DNA of 64,000 nucleotides, taken from positions 1,550,001 through 1,614,000 of the forward strand of contig WOAB01000052.1 of assembly GCA_027886185.1 (NCBI GenBank), in the 5' to 3' direction. The translations under genes and the position numbers were made by a program. Shown piece by piece: positions 20,446 through 29,026 of this stretch. The notes beneath the pieces are model-generated. The model saw only the letters and a program-made list of their open reading frames with translations. It searched no databases and was not told the origin of the DNA. The DNA comes from Rheum nobile. Taxonomy: Eukaryota > Streptophyta > Magnoliopsida > Caryophyllales > Polygonaceae. Numbering within the stretch: position 1 is the first letter of the stretch; the number at the start of each line of letters is the position of its first letter.

Positions 20446-22802
20446 CTAGTCATCGTCGGGGACTCTACCGCGGCCCTCTCCTCTCTCGTGATGTGAATCA
20501 GTAAATCTCTAGGAGGCACGCGGTAGGGGATCAGCCATGGGCGCCTCGTCACCTATCAAATCCTGAATCCATGAAATAATCGTAGCGGTAACATTTGGTG
20601 GAAGCCCGTCCCTCTCTTCCAAAAAATGCCACATCCGACCGGCGAGAATCTGGGTCCGCTGAATAAAGGACAAAGATTTCCATTACAACAAAACCGATTT
20701 TAAAACATAAAAAATGATAAGCGATAAATAAAATGTATCATACCATGAGAGTAGACACCGGTGGAGCTGGAAGGATGACAGGAGCTAGACCTGGACGATC
20801 CTGTCTAGGGGATCGTGCGTCCACGTACGGATGTGACATCTGCTCTAGCCAATCGATGTACGCATCGTCAGTGTCCCAGGCGAAGGTGGTATGGATCATG
20901 TCCCGAAGCTCGATCGTCAGTCTAGGGTCGGCATCCCATGTACATTGCTCGTTGTCGTATTTCAAAACGTACGACTTCAAGTCGACCCGCCTCTTCACCT
21001 CGCATGGCGCTGGTGGATCCTCAGGAACCCCCTGCCTGTAACCGAACTAGCGGAGGACTCGGTCCGGCATGTACGGCTCATGTACCTCGAGGCACTCAAT
21101 AATGCATTTGTACAAAGAAGGAGCGTACTGAGGGGTCGTAAAGTCTAACTGACCCCACGGTGTCCAGGCAACCTAAAATGTCAAAACGTATATTCATAAT
21201 TTTAATTTCCTAAACGAAACGCAATAAAGCAGTAAAGTATTACTTCATCAAATCTCACGGCGTCTAAAATGCGGCGAATAACAATCAGCCGCTCCGGATC
21301 CCGTCCCTGAGGAGCCCCCTCCCGTCTCTCCGAGTGGTCCACGTATCCGTCGTGGCCTCCAGGTCAAGGACAGCGTGACCTCGGAAAGTAGGAAAGTACG
21401 CCCAAATCCAGGCCTACATATATATAAAACCCGTTAGCGTATAATATCATATATTACAAAAATAAATTAAATAAATAATTACCCTCAGAAGAAGTGTGCA
21501 GCCTGTAATGCCCTTCGCCCTGGCCCTTGACGCCTCACCCAAATTTCGGTAGAGGACAACCAATACGCCGACTCCCCAGGCATAACAACCGGTGCGGTCG
21601 TGGTCAACGACTAGCGCCATATACTTGTACTTGACGGCATTCATCGACTTGTCCGGGAAAACGGTACAGCCGAGGAGCATCATCAAGTACATAGACGCTA
21701 TGCGCCGGTCGTCCCTCTCTGGACTGGACAACTGCTGAGTCGACCTCAGCAAGAGGGACTCCATCGGGATATCGCCACTACTGAACCACTAGGCCACCAA
21801 CTCCAGGTTCGCCCCAGTAATGGCGCAAACGTGCTCTCTGACGACGGGGTCCGCCATATCAGTGGCGACACTCAACCCGTCGATGGGGATCTCCAGGATG
21901 CACGCGACATCGTGGAGCATGATAGTAATCTCGCCCCACGGGAAATGGAACGAGCTCGTCTCCGGATGGCAGCGCTCGACGAACGCAGAAATAAGCACGT
22001 CGTCGATCCTCCTGAAGTCCACCTCCTTCATGCAGGTGATACGGCTCCGCTGAGCAAAATCCCACAAGGTGTCCAGAGCCGCTGTAATGTGGTCGTTCAT
22101 CTCCCAATGCCATGGTTTCCTGGTGTACGTCTTCAGAACCTTCATCATCTGAAAAAGAAATAACAAAATTAGTATTATACTTATAAATATAAATTTATAT
22201 ATAACGTTTCGATATTTTTATTTAAAAAATCTTAAACTAAATCAAAGACGTACCGTATCATCCACGCGCGCAACGGGTGGTGGGGGATCCGGAAGAACCA
22301 ACGCCAGTGTCATGTACCATAGGACCCTGGCGACGTGAGTCGTATATATAGCGAGGAGGTGAGGAACGAGGGGCCCTCCTGGCATCCAAGGCTCTGCGGG
22401 GCCCGCTTGCTGGGGAACCGGATCCGTCTGCTGGGGAACCGGATCCGCCTGCTGGGGAGCCGGATCCGCCTACTGGAGAGTCGGATCCGCCTGCTGGGGA
22501 GCGTCGTCCATCCCCAAGTCCGTTGCGGGTCCATGAGACTCCTCAAATCCCTCATAATAGTAGCGGTGGAGGGACGCGTCAACTGCCTCCTCGTCCAGCT
22601 CCATGGACGAGGTCGATGAGAAAGACGAAGACAGCGACGAGTCAGATCTGGCCGTGCCCACTTGCACTCCCGTCGCGACGTCCTGTGTTGCCTGTAGGAC
22701 GGGAAACAGATCCACCGAAGCGGCCCGACGAGCCGATGTTGTGACCGGATTCCTCCGCGCCAGCTGACGAGACCCACGCCGGGGCCGTCTCACAGACAGC
22801 AT
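20446..22802 (-). pseudogene. Plant mobile domain (PMD) gene, five exons, four TAG stops and one frameshift
   Basis: The exons on the minus strand are 22802-22254, 22148-21483, 21413-21244, 21172-20744 and 20658-20446, all with GT..AG borders. Exon 1 gives a basic/Ser-rich N-terminus, a QADPxPQ repeat and GGPLVPHLL. Exon 2 holds the PMD signature around FVERCHPETSSFHFPWGEITIMLHDVACILEIPIDG. Exon 4 has the PMD-C type EPYMPDRVLR..FGYRQ. In-frame TAG codons sit at 22470, 21789, 21047 and 20509. Exon 3 is 170 bp where 171 would keep frame, implying one lost base. PMD proteins occur in transposons and in domesticated host genes needed for silencing and genome stability. Here the gene is cargo of the Mutator-like element and is inactivated. 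Confidence 0.88.
22440..22520 (-). repeat. Gln-Ala-Asp-Pro coding repeat
   Basis: Tandem 24-bp and near-24-bp units (GGATCCG plus CTGGGGA on the plus strand) in PMD exon 1 encode QADPxPQ. One unit carries TAG where its neighbours carry CAG. Confidence 0.75.
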
Positions 22803-23002
22803 CGAGGCTTGTAAAGCCTTTTTATAATATATTAATCAAAATTTTAAATTCATAAACAACTACAACATTATAATATAAATTTCATAATTCAATACCTATA
22901 TTATATGCCAATTTCAAATATAGACCTAATTTGTCATCTTAATTTACTAATTTCAAATATAATTCTTAAATTCAATCCCAATTTAATAAAAACATACATT
23001 TC
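22803..23002. other. AT-rich spacer
   Basis: AAATT-rich sequence upstream of the PMD gene, with no coding potential seen. It continues into the 640-bp duplication. Confidence 0.4.
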
Positions 23003-24278
23003 TTAATTTCTAAATTTTAATTTTAGTATCTAAATTTTCAAATTTAGTTTCATATGCTAAATTCAACTTGGAAGAGTAGACTCCTTTGTTTTTCTAAATT
23101 CAAGTTTAATTATTATAACTAAAATCCAAAATTCAATACCTAAATTCAAATTCAATTTTTGTAACATAAATATAAATTTCAATACCTAATTTTTATAAAA
23201 AAAATCTAGAATCAAATACAACATACAAAAAATCTCTAAAATACCAACAATTTCTAAATGCAATACCTATTTCAACATTAAATACTTATTTCATTCTAAA
23301 TTTTCATAAATTCAATTTCTATAATTCATAAATTTCTATTCCGTTCATACCTCTCGACTATCCCAGGTAGAAGTCTGACTGGGTGTCGCAGGAACGTCTC
23401 CGCGTCCGCCTCCTCGTCTGCCACGGGCTCGGATAAATTGGGTCCGGATACCACCTCATTCACCCTCAACCTCGCCCCCGCCACCGCTGGACGGAGAACT
23501 AGGTGCCGCTGCCTCGCCGCCATCTGCACCGCCGCCGGCCACCTCTCCGCCGCCAACAAACTCGCTGGCCGGTTCTACAGAAGCACCAGGAGCACCGCCG
23601 CCAGCCGTCGCGCTCTCCACGCCGCCTGGAGGACCGTCCTTAATTTCTAAATTTTAATTTTAATATCTAAAATTTCAAATTTAGTTTCATATGCTAAATT
23701 CAACTTGGAAGAGTACGTAGACTCCTTTGTTTTTCTAAATTCAAGTTTAATTATTATAACTAAAATCCAAAATTCAATACCTAAATTGAAATTCAATTTT
23801 TGTAACATAAATATAAATTTCAATACCTAATTTTTATAAAAAAATCTAGAATCAAATACAACATACAAAAAATCTCTAAAATACCAACAATTTCTAAATG
23901 CAATACCTATTTCAACATTAAATACTTATTTCATTCTAAATTTTCATAAATTCAATTTCTATAATTCATAAATTTCTATTCCGTTCATACCTCTCAACTA
24001 CCCCAGGTAGAAGTCTGACTGGGTGTCGCAAGAACGTCTCCGCGTCCTCCTCCTCGTCTGCCACGGGCTCGGATAAATTGGGTCCGGATACCACCTCGTT
24101 CACCCTCAACCTCGCCCCTGCCACCGCTGGACGGAGAACTAGGTGTCGCTGCCTCGCCGCCATCTGCACCGCCGCCGGCCACCTCTCCACCGCCGACAAA
24201 CTCGCCGGCCGGTTCTGCAGAAGCACCAGGAGCACCACCGCCAGCCGTCGTGCTCTCCACGCCGCCTGGAGGACCGTC
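23003..24278. repeat. 640-bp tandem duplication in Mutator-like element
   Basis: Two units, about 23003-23639 and 23640-24278, offset by 637-641 bp, are nearly identical. Each consists of about 340 bp AT-rich DNA and about 290 bp GC-rich coding-like DNA. The second unit continues into the intact 5' end of the GC-rich ORF (ATG at 24350). The first is cut off at GGACCGTCC, so the downstream copy lacks a start. Confidence 0.92.
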
Positions 24279-24350
24279 TTCTCCTCGTCTGCCGCCAATC
24301 TCGCCGCCAGGAGCCTCACCTGCGTGGTCGCCACCGCCACTATTCGCCAT
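23994..24350 (-). CDS. Gly/Ala-rich ORF of unknown function in Mutator-like element
   Basis: From ATG 24350 it encodes 118 residues rich in Gly, Glu and Ala (MANSGGG start) in one frame. A second frame over the same bases stays open to about 23966 with a more protein-like acidic end (SEPVADEEEDAETFLRHPVRLLP) and reaches a GTATGAAC donor-like site at about 23990. One of the two is probably a first exon. I cannot decide which and recognise no domain. A truncated duplicate lies at 23347-23638. Confidence 0.35.
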   Translation of the reverse strand: MANSGGGDHAGEAPGGEIGGRRGEDGPPGGVESTTAGGGAPGASAEPAGEFVGGGEVAGGGADGGEAATPSSPSSGGRGEVEGERGGIRTQFIRARGRRGGGRGDVLATPSQTSTWGS

Positions 24351-24499
24351 CGTCGGAGAAGGAGAAGGAAGAAGACCGAAATGGAGGAGGAGAAGGAAGA
24401 AGGAGCGAAATTGAGGAGGAGAAGGAAGAAGGAGTGAAGATCGCCGCCGTCAGTCTCGCATACAGAGAAAAGGAGGAGGAAGAAAAAGAGGCCGCGCGA

Positions 24500-24752
24500 C
24501 GCGGCCTCTTACCCTAACCTGTATGCCAGCCTAGGGCGTACGCCATAGTCTAGCGTACAGGTCTATTTTATTTATTTTAGAAAAATAAAAAAATTCGTAT
24601 TTGTATAATTTTTCTATGCTAGAATACAGCGTACAAAAATTATACTTTTTTGGTACGTATTTCAAGTGTACGTCGTATTCTGGCGTACACCTTATTCTGG
24701 CGTATAAAATGTCGTGCGTATAGGAAAATTTTATCGTGTATATAACAAGCTC
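24500..24752. repeat. Right subterminal region and inverted repeat of Mutator-like element
   Basis: GCGTAC or GTACGC motifs recur near 24536, 24553, 24640, 24671 and 24693, mirrored in the left end. The outermost 70 bp pair with 12588-12660. Confidence 0.85.
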
Positions 24753-24761
24753 GTATTTTAT
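24753..24761. repeat. Target-site duplication, right copy
   Basis: GTATTTTAT, 8/9 match to 12579-12587. The host repeat resumes directly after it. Confidence 0.8.
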
Positions 24762-25247
24762 TTGTTAATCCTGAAGTTTGTTTTTTTTTCAGCCAAATAT
24801 CCAAACGTTAAATTACTACCTATTTCTGTTAATTTAATTAAAAACAAAACAGCCAAAAAAATTGAAAATAACCCAAATGTTTATCTGTTCAGAACAACAC
24901 ATTTCTTCCTCCTCTATTCCACTTCATCCCCTCCGATTCCGATCTATTCCTGGGTGCTGGGCTTGCGGCGGCGACCGGCGGAGAGCGGAGGCAAGATGCT
25001 GCGAGCGGGCAAGGGTAGTCGAGCAAAGTTGCGAGCGGGCGAGGTTCGAAGTCCCGTCGGTCTTTCCGGTCGAACAGATTTCAGGCGATAAGGGTAGTAA
25101 TGGTTAAGGTATGTAACTCCAAACCAATTTAATTAAGAGGCTTTATAGATTTTAGGAATTTAGGTTTTTTTTTATGAATTTGGGGGATTTTAGACATTGA
25201 CAAGAAAGTGAAATGAAATTATAATATGTTAAGCAAATTTACCTGTA
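24762..25247. repeat. Right part of repeat split by the Mutator-like element, then unassigned flank
   Basis: 24762-24925 matches the reverse complement of about 27.53-27.69 kb, including AACGTTAAATTACTA, GAAAATAACCCAAAT and CATTTCTTCCTCCTCTATTCCAC. Beyond that, about 24930-25090 is GC-rich with an open frame and resembles the start of a transcribed unit, but no protein family is recognisable. Confidence 0.6.
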
Positions 25248-25255
25248 GGTTCATT

Positions 25256-26058
25256 CAGAGGCGGAACCAGGGAGGGGCCAGCGGGGTCCTGTGCCCCCTC
25301 TTTCCGTCTAATTATATATAGTTTATACTAATGCAGTAGACACATGTAAAACCTAGTCTAGTTGGTACTTCTATCTTGTTGGGGAATTTATCCCTTGTCC
25401 CGTGTTCGATTCTCCCAAGGGCAGGCTGCTAGCCTATATATATTTTTTCTTTCGCTTTCACTGTAGCCCATCTTCCTACTTTCGATCCTCCCAAGGGCAG
25501 GCTACTAGCCTATATATAATATTTTTGCTTTCACTTTCACTGTAGCCCATCTTCCAACTTTCTTTTGTTTATAGTTTAGTTAATTAGGCATAAATACATA
25601 TATAATACTAGGATATTCTTATATGTAATTACTTTGTTATTAGCTATAAAAAATAAATTAGTTATTTATTAATGAAGTAGTCTTTTATTATTACAATGAA
25701 AAAGGTTGTTAGAATAAGGAATTCAAAATAAATAAATTTTATACAATGTGAAAATTATAAAATTTTAAGAGTATCACATATAATATGTCTAATCTTATAT
25801 ATGTATATGCACAATAGTATGAGTATGTTATAATAAAATTTAGATATTAGAATAACTATACTCAATACAAAGAAAATATAAATTTTGTATAGGTACATAT
25901 AAAATAGTTTCAATGTATTATAATTAAAATTGTCAATAAGATCAATTATAAAATTTATCAATTAATAAAAACAAGTGATTGTCGGTATTTTATTAGATCA
26001 CTATTAAAATTAGTGTGTGATGTGCCCCCTCTTTTAAATTTTTCTGATTCCGCCACTG
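25256..26058 (+). mobile_element. hAT-type non-autonomous element with 8-bp target duplication
   Basis: 803 bp. The left end is CAGAGGCGGAACCAGG and the right end, read inward, is CAGTGGCGGAATCAG, with subterminal GGGGGCACA-type sequence on both sides. Perfect target duplication GGTTCATT lies at 25248-25255 and 26059-26066. CAGTGGCGGA ends with 8-bp duplications are typical of hAT elements. There is no transposase. The interior is AT-rich, plus a segment with tRNA-like promoter boxes. Confidence 0.92.
25350..25515 (+). repeat. tRNA-like segment and 75-bp direct repeat inside hAT element
   Basis: TAGTCTAGTTGGTA (25354-25367) resembles a tRNA A box and GTGTTCGATTC (25402-25412) a B box, at workable spacing. 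The part from TTCGATTCTCCCAAGGGCAGG to CTAGCCTATATATA is repeated about 75 bp downstream. This looks like a tRNA or SINE head captured inside the hAT element. I do not call it a functional tRNA because no full cloverleaf is evident. Confidence 0.5.
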
Positions 26059-26066
26059 GGTTCATT

Positions 26067-26311
26067 GGTGGACTGATAAACCATATCAAATGACTAAATG
26101 CACTTTTGTGCCAAATCGTTATTCGGTGGGCGAAATTTTTATCTTAATTTCCTAATTCACTTGGAAAATGGTATAAACTATAAAGATGTCTACACAAGTG
26201 AGCGAATTAAGCAAAATACAGTTTACCGTTTGTGCTTTTCTTATCTGTGTAAATAGACAAGCTGCATGTTTAGTGCCATTTCTCTTAGATGGTGTGAAAA
26301 AAATTTGTAGA
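26067..26311. other. Unassigned AT-rich flank
   Basis: About 245 bp between the hAT element and the LINE tail, with no supported gene. Confidence 0.3.
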
Positions 26312-27535
26312 TTTTTTTTTTATAACATGCAAACATTAGGATCCATCCAAAAGGAAGGCTACCCTAAATCATCCGAATGGATGATCTTTACAAACTGTGT
26401 TTCAAAAGAATCAAAAGTAGAGTTCAGTAGTAGGAACTCATATCTATCACAAAGAACTGGATGTGCTACTCGTTCTGGAGCTTGCGTGGTGAGCATAAGT
26501 TGAAATTGTTGAAGAGCAGATGGAGGGATGAGATGAGTTGCCAAGAAGTCAGCTGTACGGTTAGCCTCCCGGAAACAGTGGAATACCTAACATGAATGAA
26601 AAGACAAAAGCAGAGAAGAGATATCAAAAACAATGGAGTGAATTTCCCAAGGAATTTTCCAGATTCCTCGTATTGAATTAATAACTACTAGGTTGTCACC
26701 TTCAATAATTAATTGATTAGTATGAAATGATGCCGCAGCACGAAGACCTGCAAGTGCCCCCAATGCTTCACATCGGAGTACAGAGGTTGAGGGAATTTGT
26801 TCTCGATGAAAAGAAACGATCTTACCATTATGTTCTCTGATGAGGAAACCAAAATGGGAAGAATTGTCACCTTTCCTAGATCCGTCAAAATTTAATTTTG
26901 AGCCAGCTTGAAGGAGGTTTCTTCCAAGTACGGTTCGTGTGTAGGATACGGTTGCGTCTTAATGTTGTTGTGGTATGGTTGGTAGTGGTAATTGTCCAGT
27001 CTTGGAACAAGCGCCAAGCATGATCACAGGGGCATCCCATGGCCATGTTGTTCGTTTGGCGGAAAATGATGTTGTTGCGGTGAGTCCACAACGACCACCA
27101 AAGAAAAAGTAAAGGGATAGGATTAGAATTAGTGTTCCTGAAGAATTCAAAATTAGATTGAAAATCAACACTGTGTTGCAATGAGAAAGAGAAATGAAGT
27201 TTGGATTCTAATTTTGAAATCATTGATTGGGTAAAAGGGAAATTGAAGAAAAGATGATTAAGATTTTCATGCATCAGAAGTGTGGCATAGCAAGCACGTG
27301 GAGTAAACAAAGTAGTAATGGCGATTAAGACGTTCCGTAGTTGGGAGAGCATCAATAAGTGTTTTCCAAAAAAAAGTTTTAATTTTTGGCGGAATATGTA
27401 GTTTCCAAATCCAAGAATAAGAATGGCTTGGGGAAGTAGGAATAACATAGTGAAGAGACACCAATATGTTGTATGGTAGTAAAGAGACACCAATCTGCTT
27501 ATGGAGTCTTCCCAATGCAATTCATTTCTGAGTTG
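26312..27535 (-). pseudogene. 5'-truncated LINE: zf-RVT and RNase H regions
   Basis: On the minus strand, 27520-26885 encodes parts of a zf-RVT domain in two frames (HIPPKIKTFFWK, ACYATLLMHENLNHLFFNFPF, LWTHRNNIIF). From about 26900 to 26359 follows an RNase H-like domain: KLNFDGSRKG, LRCEALGALAGL, IEGDNLVVI, and CFREANRTADFLA, with the Asp-Glu-Asp-Asp pattern of plant LINE RNase H. A TAG and frameshifts break it. A minus-strand A-tract near 26312-26325 marks the 3' end. No reverse transcriptase core remains, so this is the usual 5' truncation. Confidence 0.82.
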
Positions 27536-27745
27536 TGGAATAGAGGAGGAAGAAATGCGTTTTGAACATAGAAATATTTGGGTTATTTTCTCTTTTTTTA
27601 TTGCTTAAAAAATAATAATTTAACGGAAGCAATTAGTAATTTAACGCTTGGGTATTTAGAGGAAAAGAAAAAACATATCTCAGGGTTACCACGCGAAATA
27701 TATCAAAATTTGGGATACCGCATGAAATAAGTTAAACCTCAGGGT
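27536..27745 (-). repeat. Unoccupied relative of the Mutator insertion site
   Basis: The reverse complement contains GGTATCCCAAATTTTGATATATTTCGCG followed without interruption by the sequence that in the other copy lies right of the 12.2-kb insertion. It therefore acts as a paralogous empty site. The repeat itself is AT-rich with no coding sequence and abuts the LINE fragment. Confidence 0.75.
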
Positions 27746-27770
27746 TACCAGGCGAAAAAACCGAATAATT

Positions 27771-28052
27771 TATTACCCTCCGTTCGGTAATAGATGTCGT
27801 TTTAGCATTTATAATTGTTAAGAAGTAATTGTCATTTAAAGTTTTAGGTAATGATTTATTAATGAGTTACGATGTATGTTATTGAAAATAGCATATGTTC
27901 ACACTTTTTATGCAACTTTTTTATCTTTTGGTTTTAAATGAGGTGGGTAATTATTATTTTGTATTTTTTTTAAAAAATCTATAGCTTTTAGCTTAAAATT
28001 TACATTTCTAAACAGTTGACTAAAATGACAAGTATTATTAGTTTTCTATGAT
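27771..28052. mobile_element. Possible Stowaway-like MITE remnant
   Basis: It starts TACCCTCCGTTCGGTAATAG and the far end read inward is TAATACTTGTCATTTTAGTC. The pair TAATA.. TTGTCRTTTTAG is a weak inverted match. CTCCGT-type ends and AT-rich cores are typical of Tc1/mariner MITEs. The boundaries are uncertain. Confidence 0.35.
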
Positions 28053-28339
28053 CAACAAAAGTCATGCCCTAAACTTCAATTAGATTAAGCAGTAGCATTC
28101 CGCAGAGGGGGTACATTAGGCAAACCAAACCCACTTGCCGAAGATACAGGGGTAGGAAAACTAGAGCTAATACAAGCAGGAGGCAATGAGAGGTCTACAT
28201 ATGTTGCTCGTGAATAGGATTAGAGATGCTCAGGACCAACGTCCGAGTGGGAGAGGAGTGTTTCCTATTCTTCTTCCTTCACGTCTGATAGGTCCTTAGG
28301 GGACATGTTTTCCGGTGATTGTACCCACTTGCCCATATG
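28053..28339. other. Unassigned sequence
   Basis: Mixed-composition DNA before the LTR at 28340. I see no gene. Confidence 0.3.
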
Positions 28340-29026
28340 TGATGCGAACAATCCCTGAGGTGTCGTTAGCAACGCAGGATCTTTGATTCCTCAAGCTTGT
28401 AGTTGAATCCTTCTCTTCCGTAGCCAAAGTGATGGCTTTCCTAGGGCTAAAGAGATAGCATTCAAACTTGTTCAAAGAGATGAACGGAGAGATCAAAGTG
28501 ATGATCGTGAGACACCAAAGAGACAGTGTTGATTGCTCGAAGCGACGAGCTACGGGATAGTTGATCCGTGGGATCGAAGGGTTTGATGTTGGAAATTCAA
28601 GGAAGGAGCGTACTCAACTTTACTACTCAAATTCAACATAACATTAAAACTAGGGTTTGCTAGTTTAAATAGTCGCTAACAAATAATAATAAACTAATAC
28701 TAAGTTTCGGAAATAAAGACGAGCGCTCGAGCTCGTTTCCGCGGTCGCGACAATACATCCGCGATCGCGGAAAATGATTTGGAATAAAAAGCCGTAGCAA
28801 ATCCGCGATCGCGGAAATACTTCCGCGATCGCGGAAAAGTGTCTGTAATAGGTCGTCGTCAGAATAGCGCCCGCGGTCGCGGCCCAAGCATCCGCGGTCG
28901 CAGCCGTGTCCTCTGCGGTCGCGGAAGCGCTCCTGTGCTGCTATCCTGCATCAGGCTCTCTTCGAGTGCACTCCCATTGTTCCCTCTTCGTCCTTCGCCG
29001 TCATCGTGGGGGTCATGGAGCTATCA
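28340..29026 (-). repeat. 3' LTR of CRM-like deletion derivative
   Basis: 687 bp. On the minus strand it begins TGATAGCTCC right after a polypurine tract (AAGAAGGGGAGAT) and ends CGCATCA, the same end pattern as the other gypsy LTRs here. It does not match the LTR at 33751-34493 over most of its length, so the two cannot be the original pair. It contains an array of CCGCGATCGCGG palindromes. Confidence 0.6.
28735..28925. repeat. Array of CCGCGATCGCGG-type palindromes in LTR
   Basis: Perfect or near copies at about 28737, 28769, 28801, 28821, 28870, 28889 and 28913, spaced 15-50 bp, with GGTCGC variants. Confidence 0.85.

Larger units (their letters stand above)
12588..24752 (+). mobile_element. 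12.2-kb Mutator-like element with OTU, GRF and PMD genes
   Basis: The termini are inverted repeats of about 70 bp. Both read TATATACACGA then CTATACGCACGACATTTT and ACGCCAGAA inward, with GGCTGCTAC or GAGCTTGT at the outer edge. Flanking 9-bp sequences ATATTTTAT (12579-12587) and GTATTTTAT (24753-24761) match at 8 of 9. The repeat at 27.53-27.75 kb carries the same flanks joined without an insert, confirming the boundaries. Cargo in order: transposase with OTU-like tail (+), GRF zinc finger (-), four tandem-repeat blocks, plant-mobile-domain gene (-) and a duplicated Gly/Ala-rich ORF (-). Every recognisable gene contains stops, so the copy is probably not autonomous now. Confidence 0.9.

Noticed and set aside
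22310..22777. Second minus-strand ORF over PMD exon 1
   Set aside because: It is an alternate-frame shadow. The other frame gives PMD continuity and proper splice phase.
12588..24752. CACTA or Helitron identity for the 12.2-kb element
   Set aside because: The ends are not CACTA or TC..CTRR. The 9-bp duplication and the MULE-type DDE transposase fit Mutator-like elements.
25354..25412. Functional tRNA gene
   Set aside because: Box A and box B resemblance exists, but I could not draw paired acceptor and anticodon stems, and the segment is duplicated inside a MITE.
28735..28925. CRISPR-like palindromes with variable spacers
   Set aside because: Spacing is irregular (15-50 bp), repeats are only 12-14 bp and lie inside an LTR of a eukaryotic retroelement.
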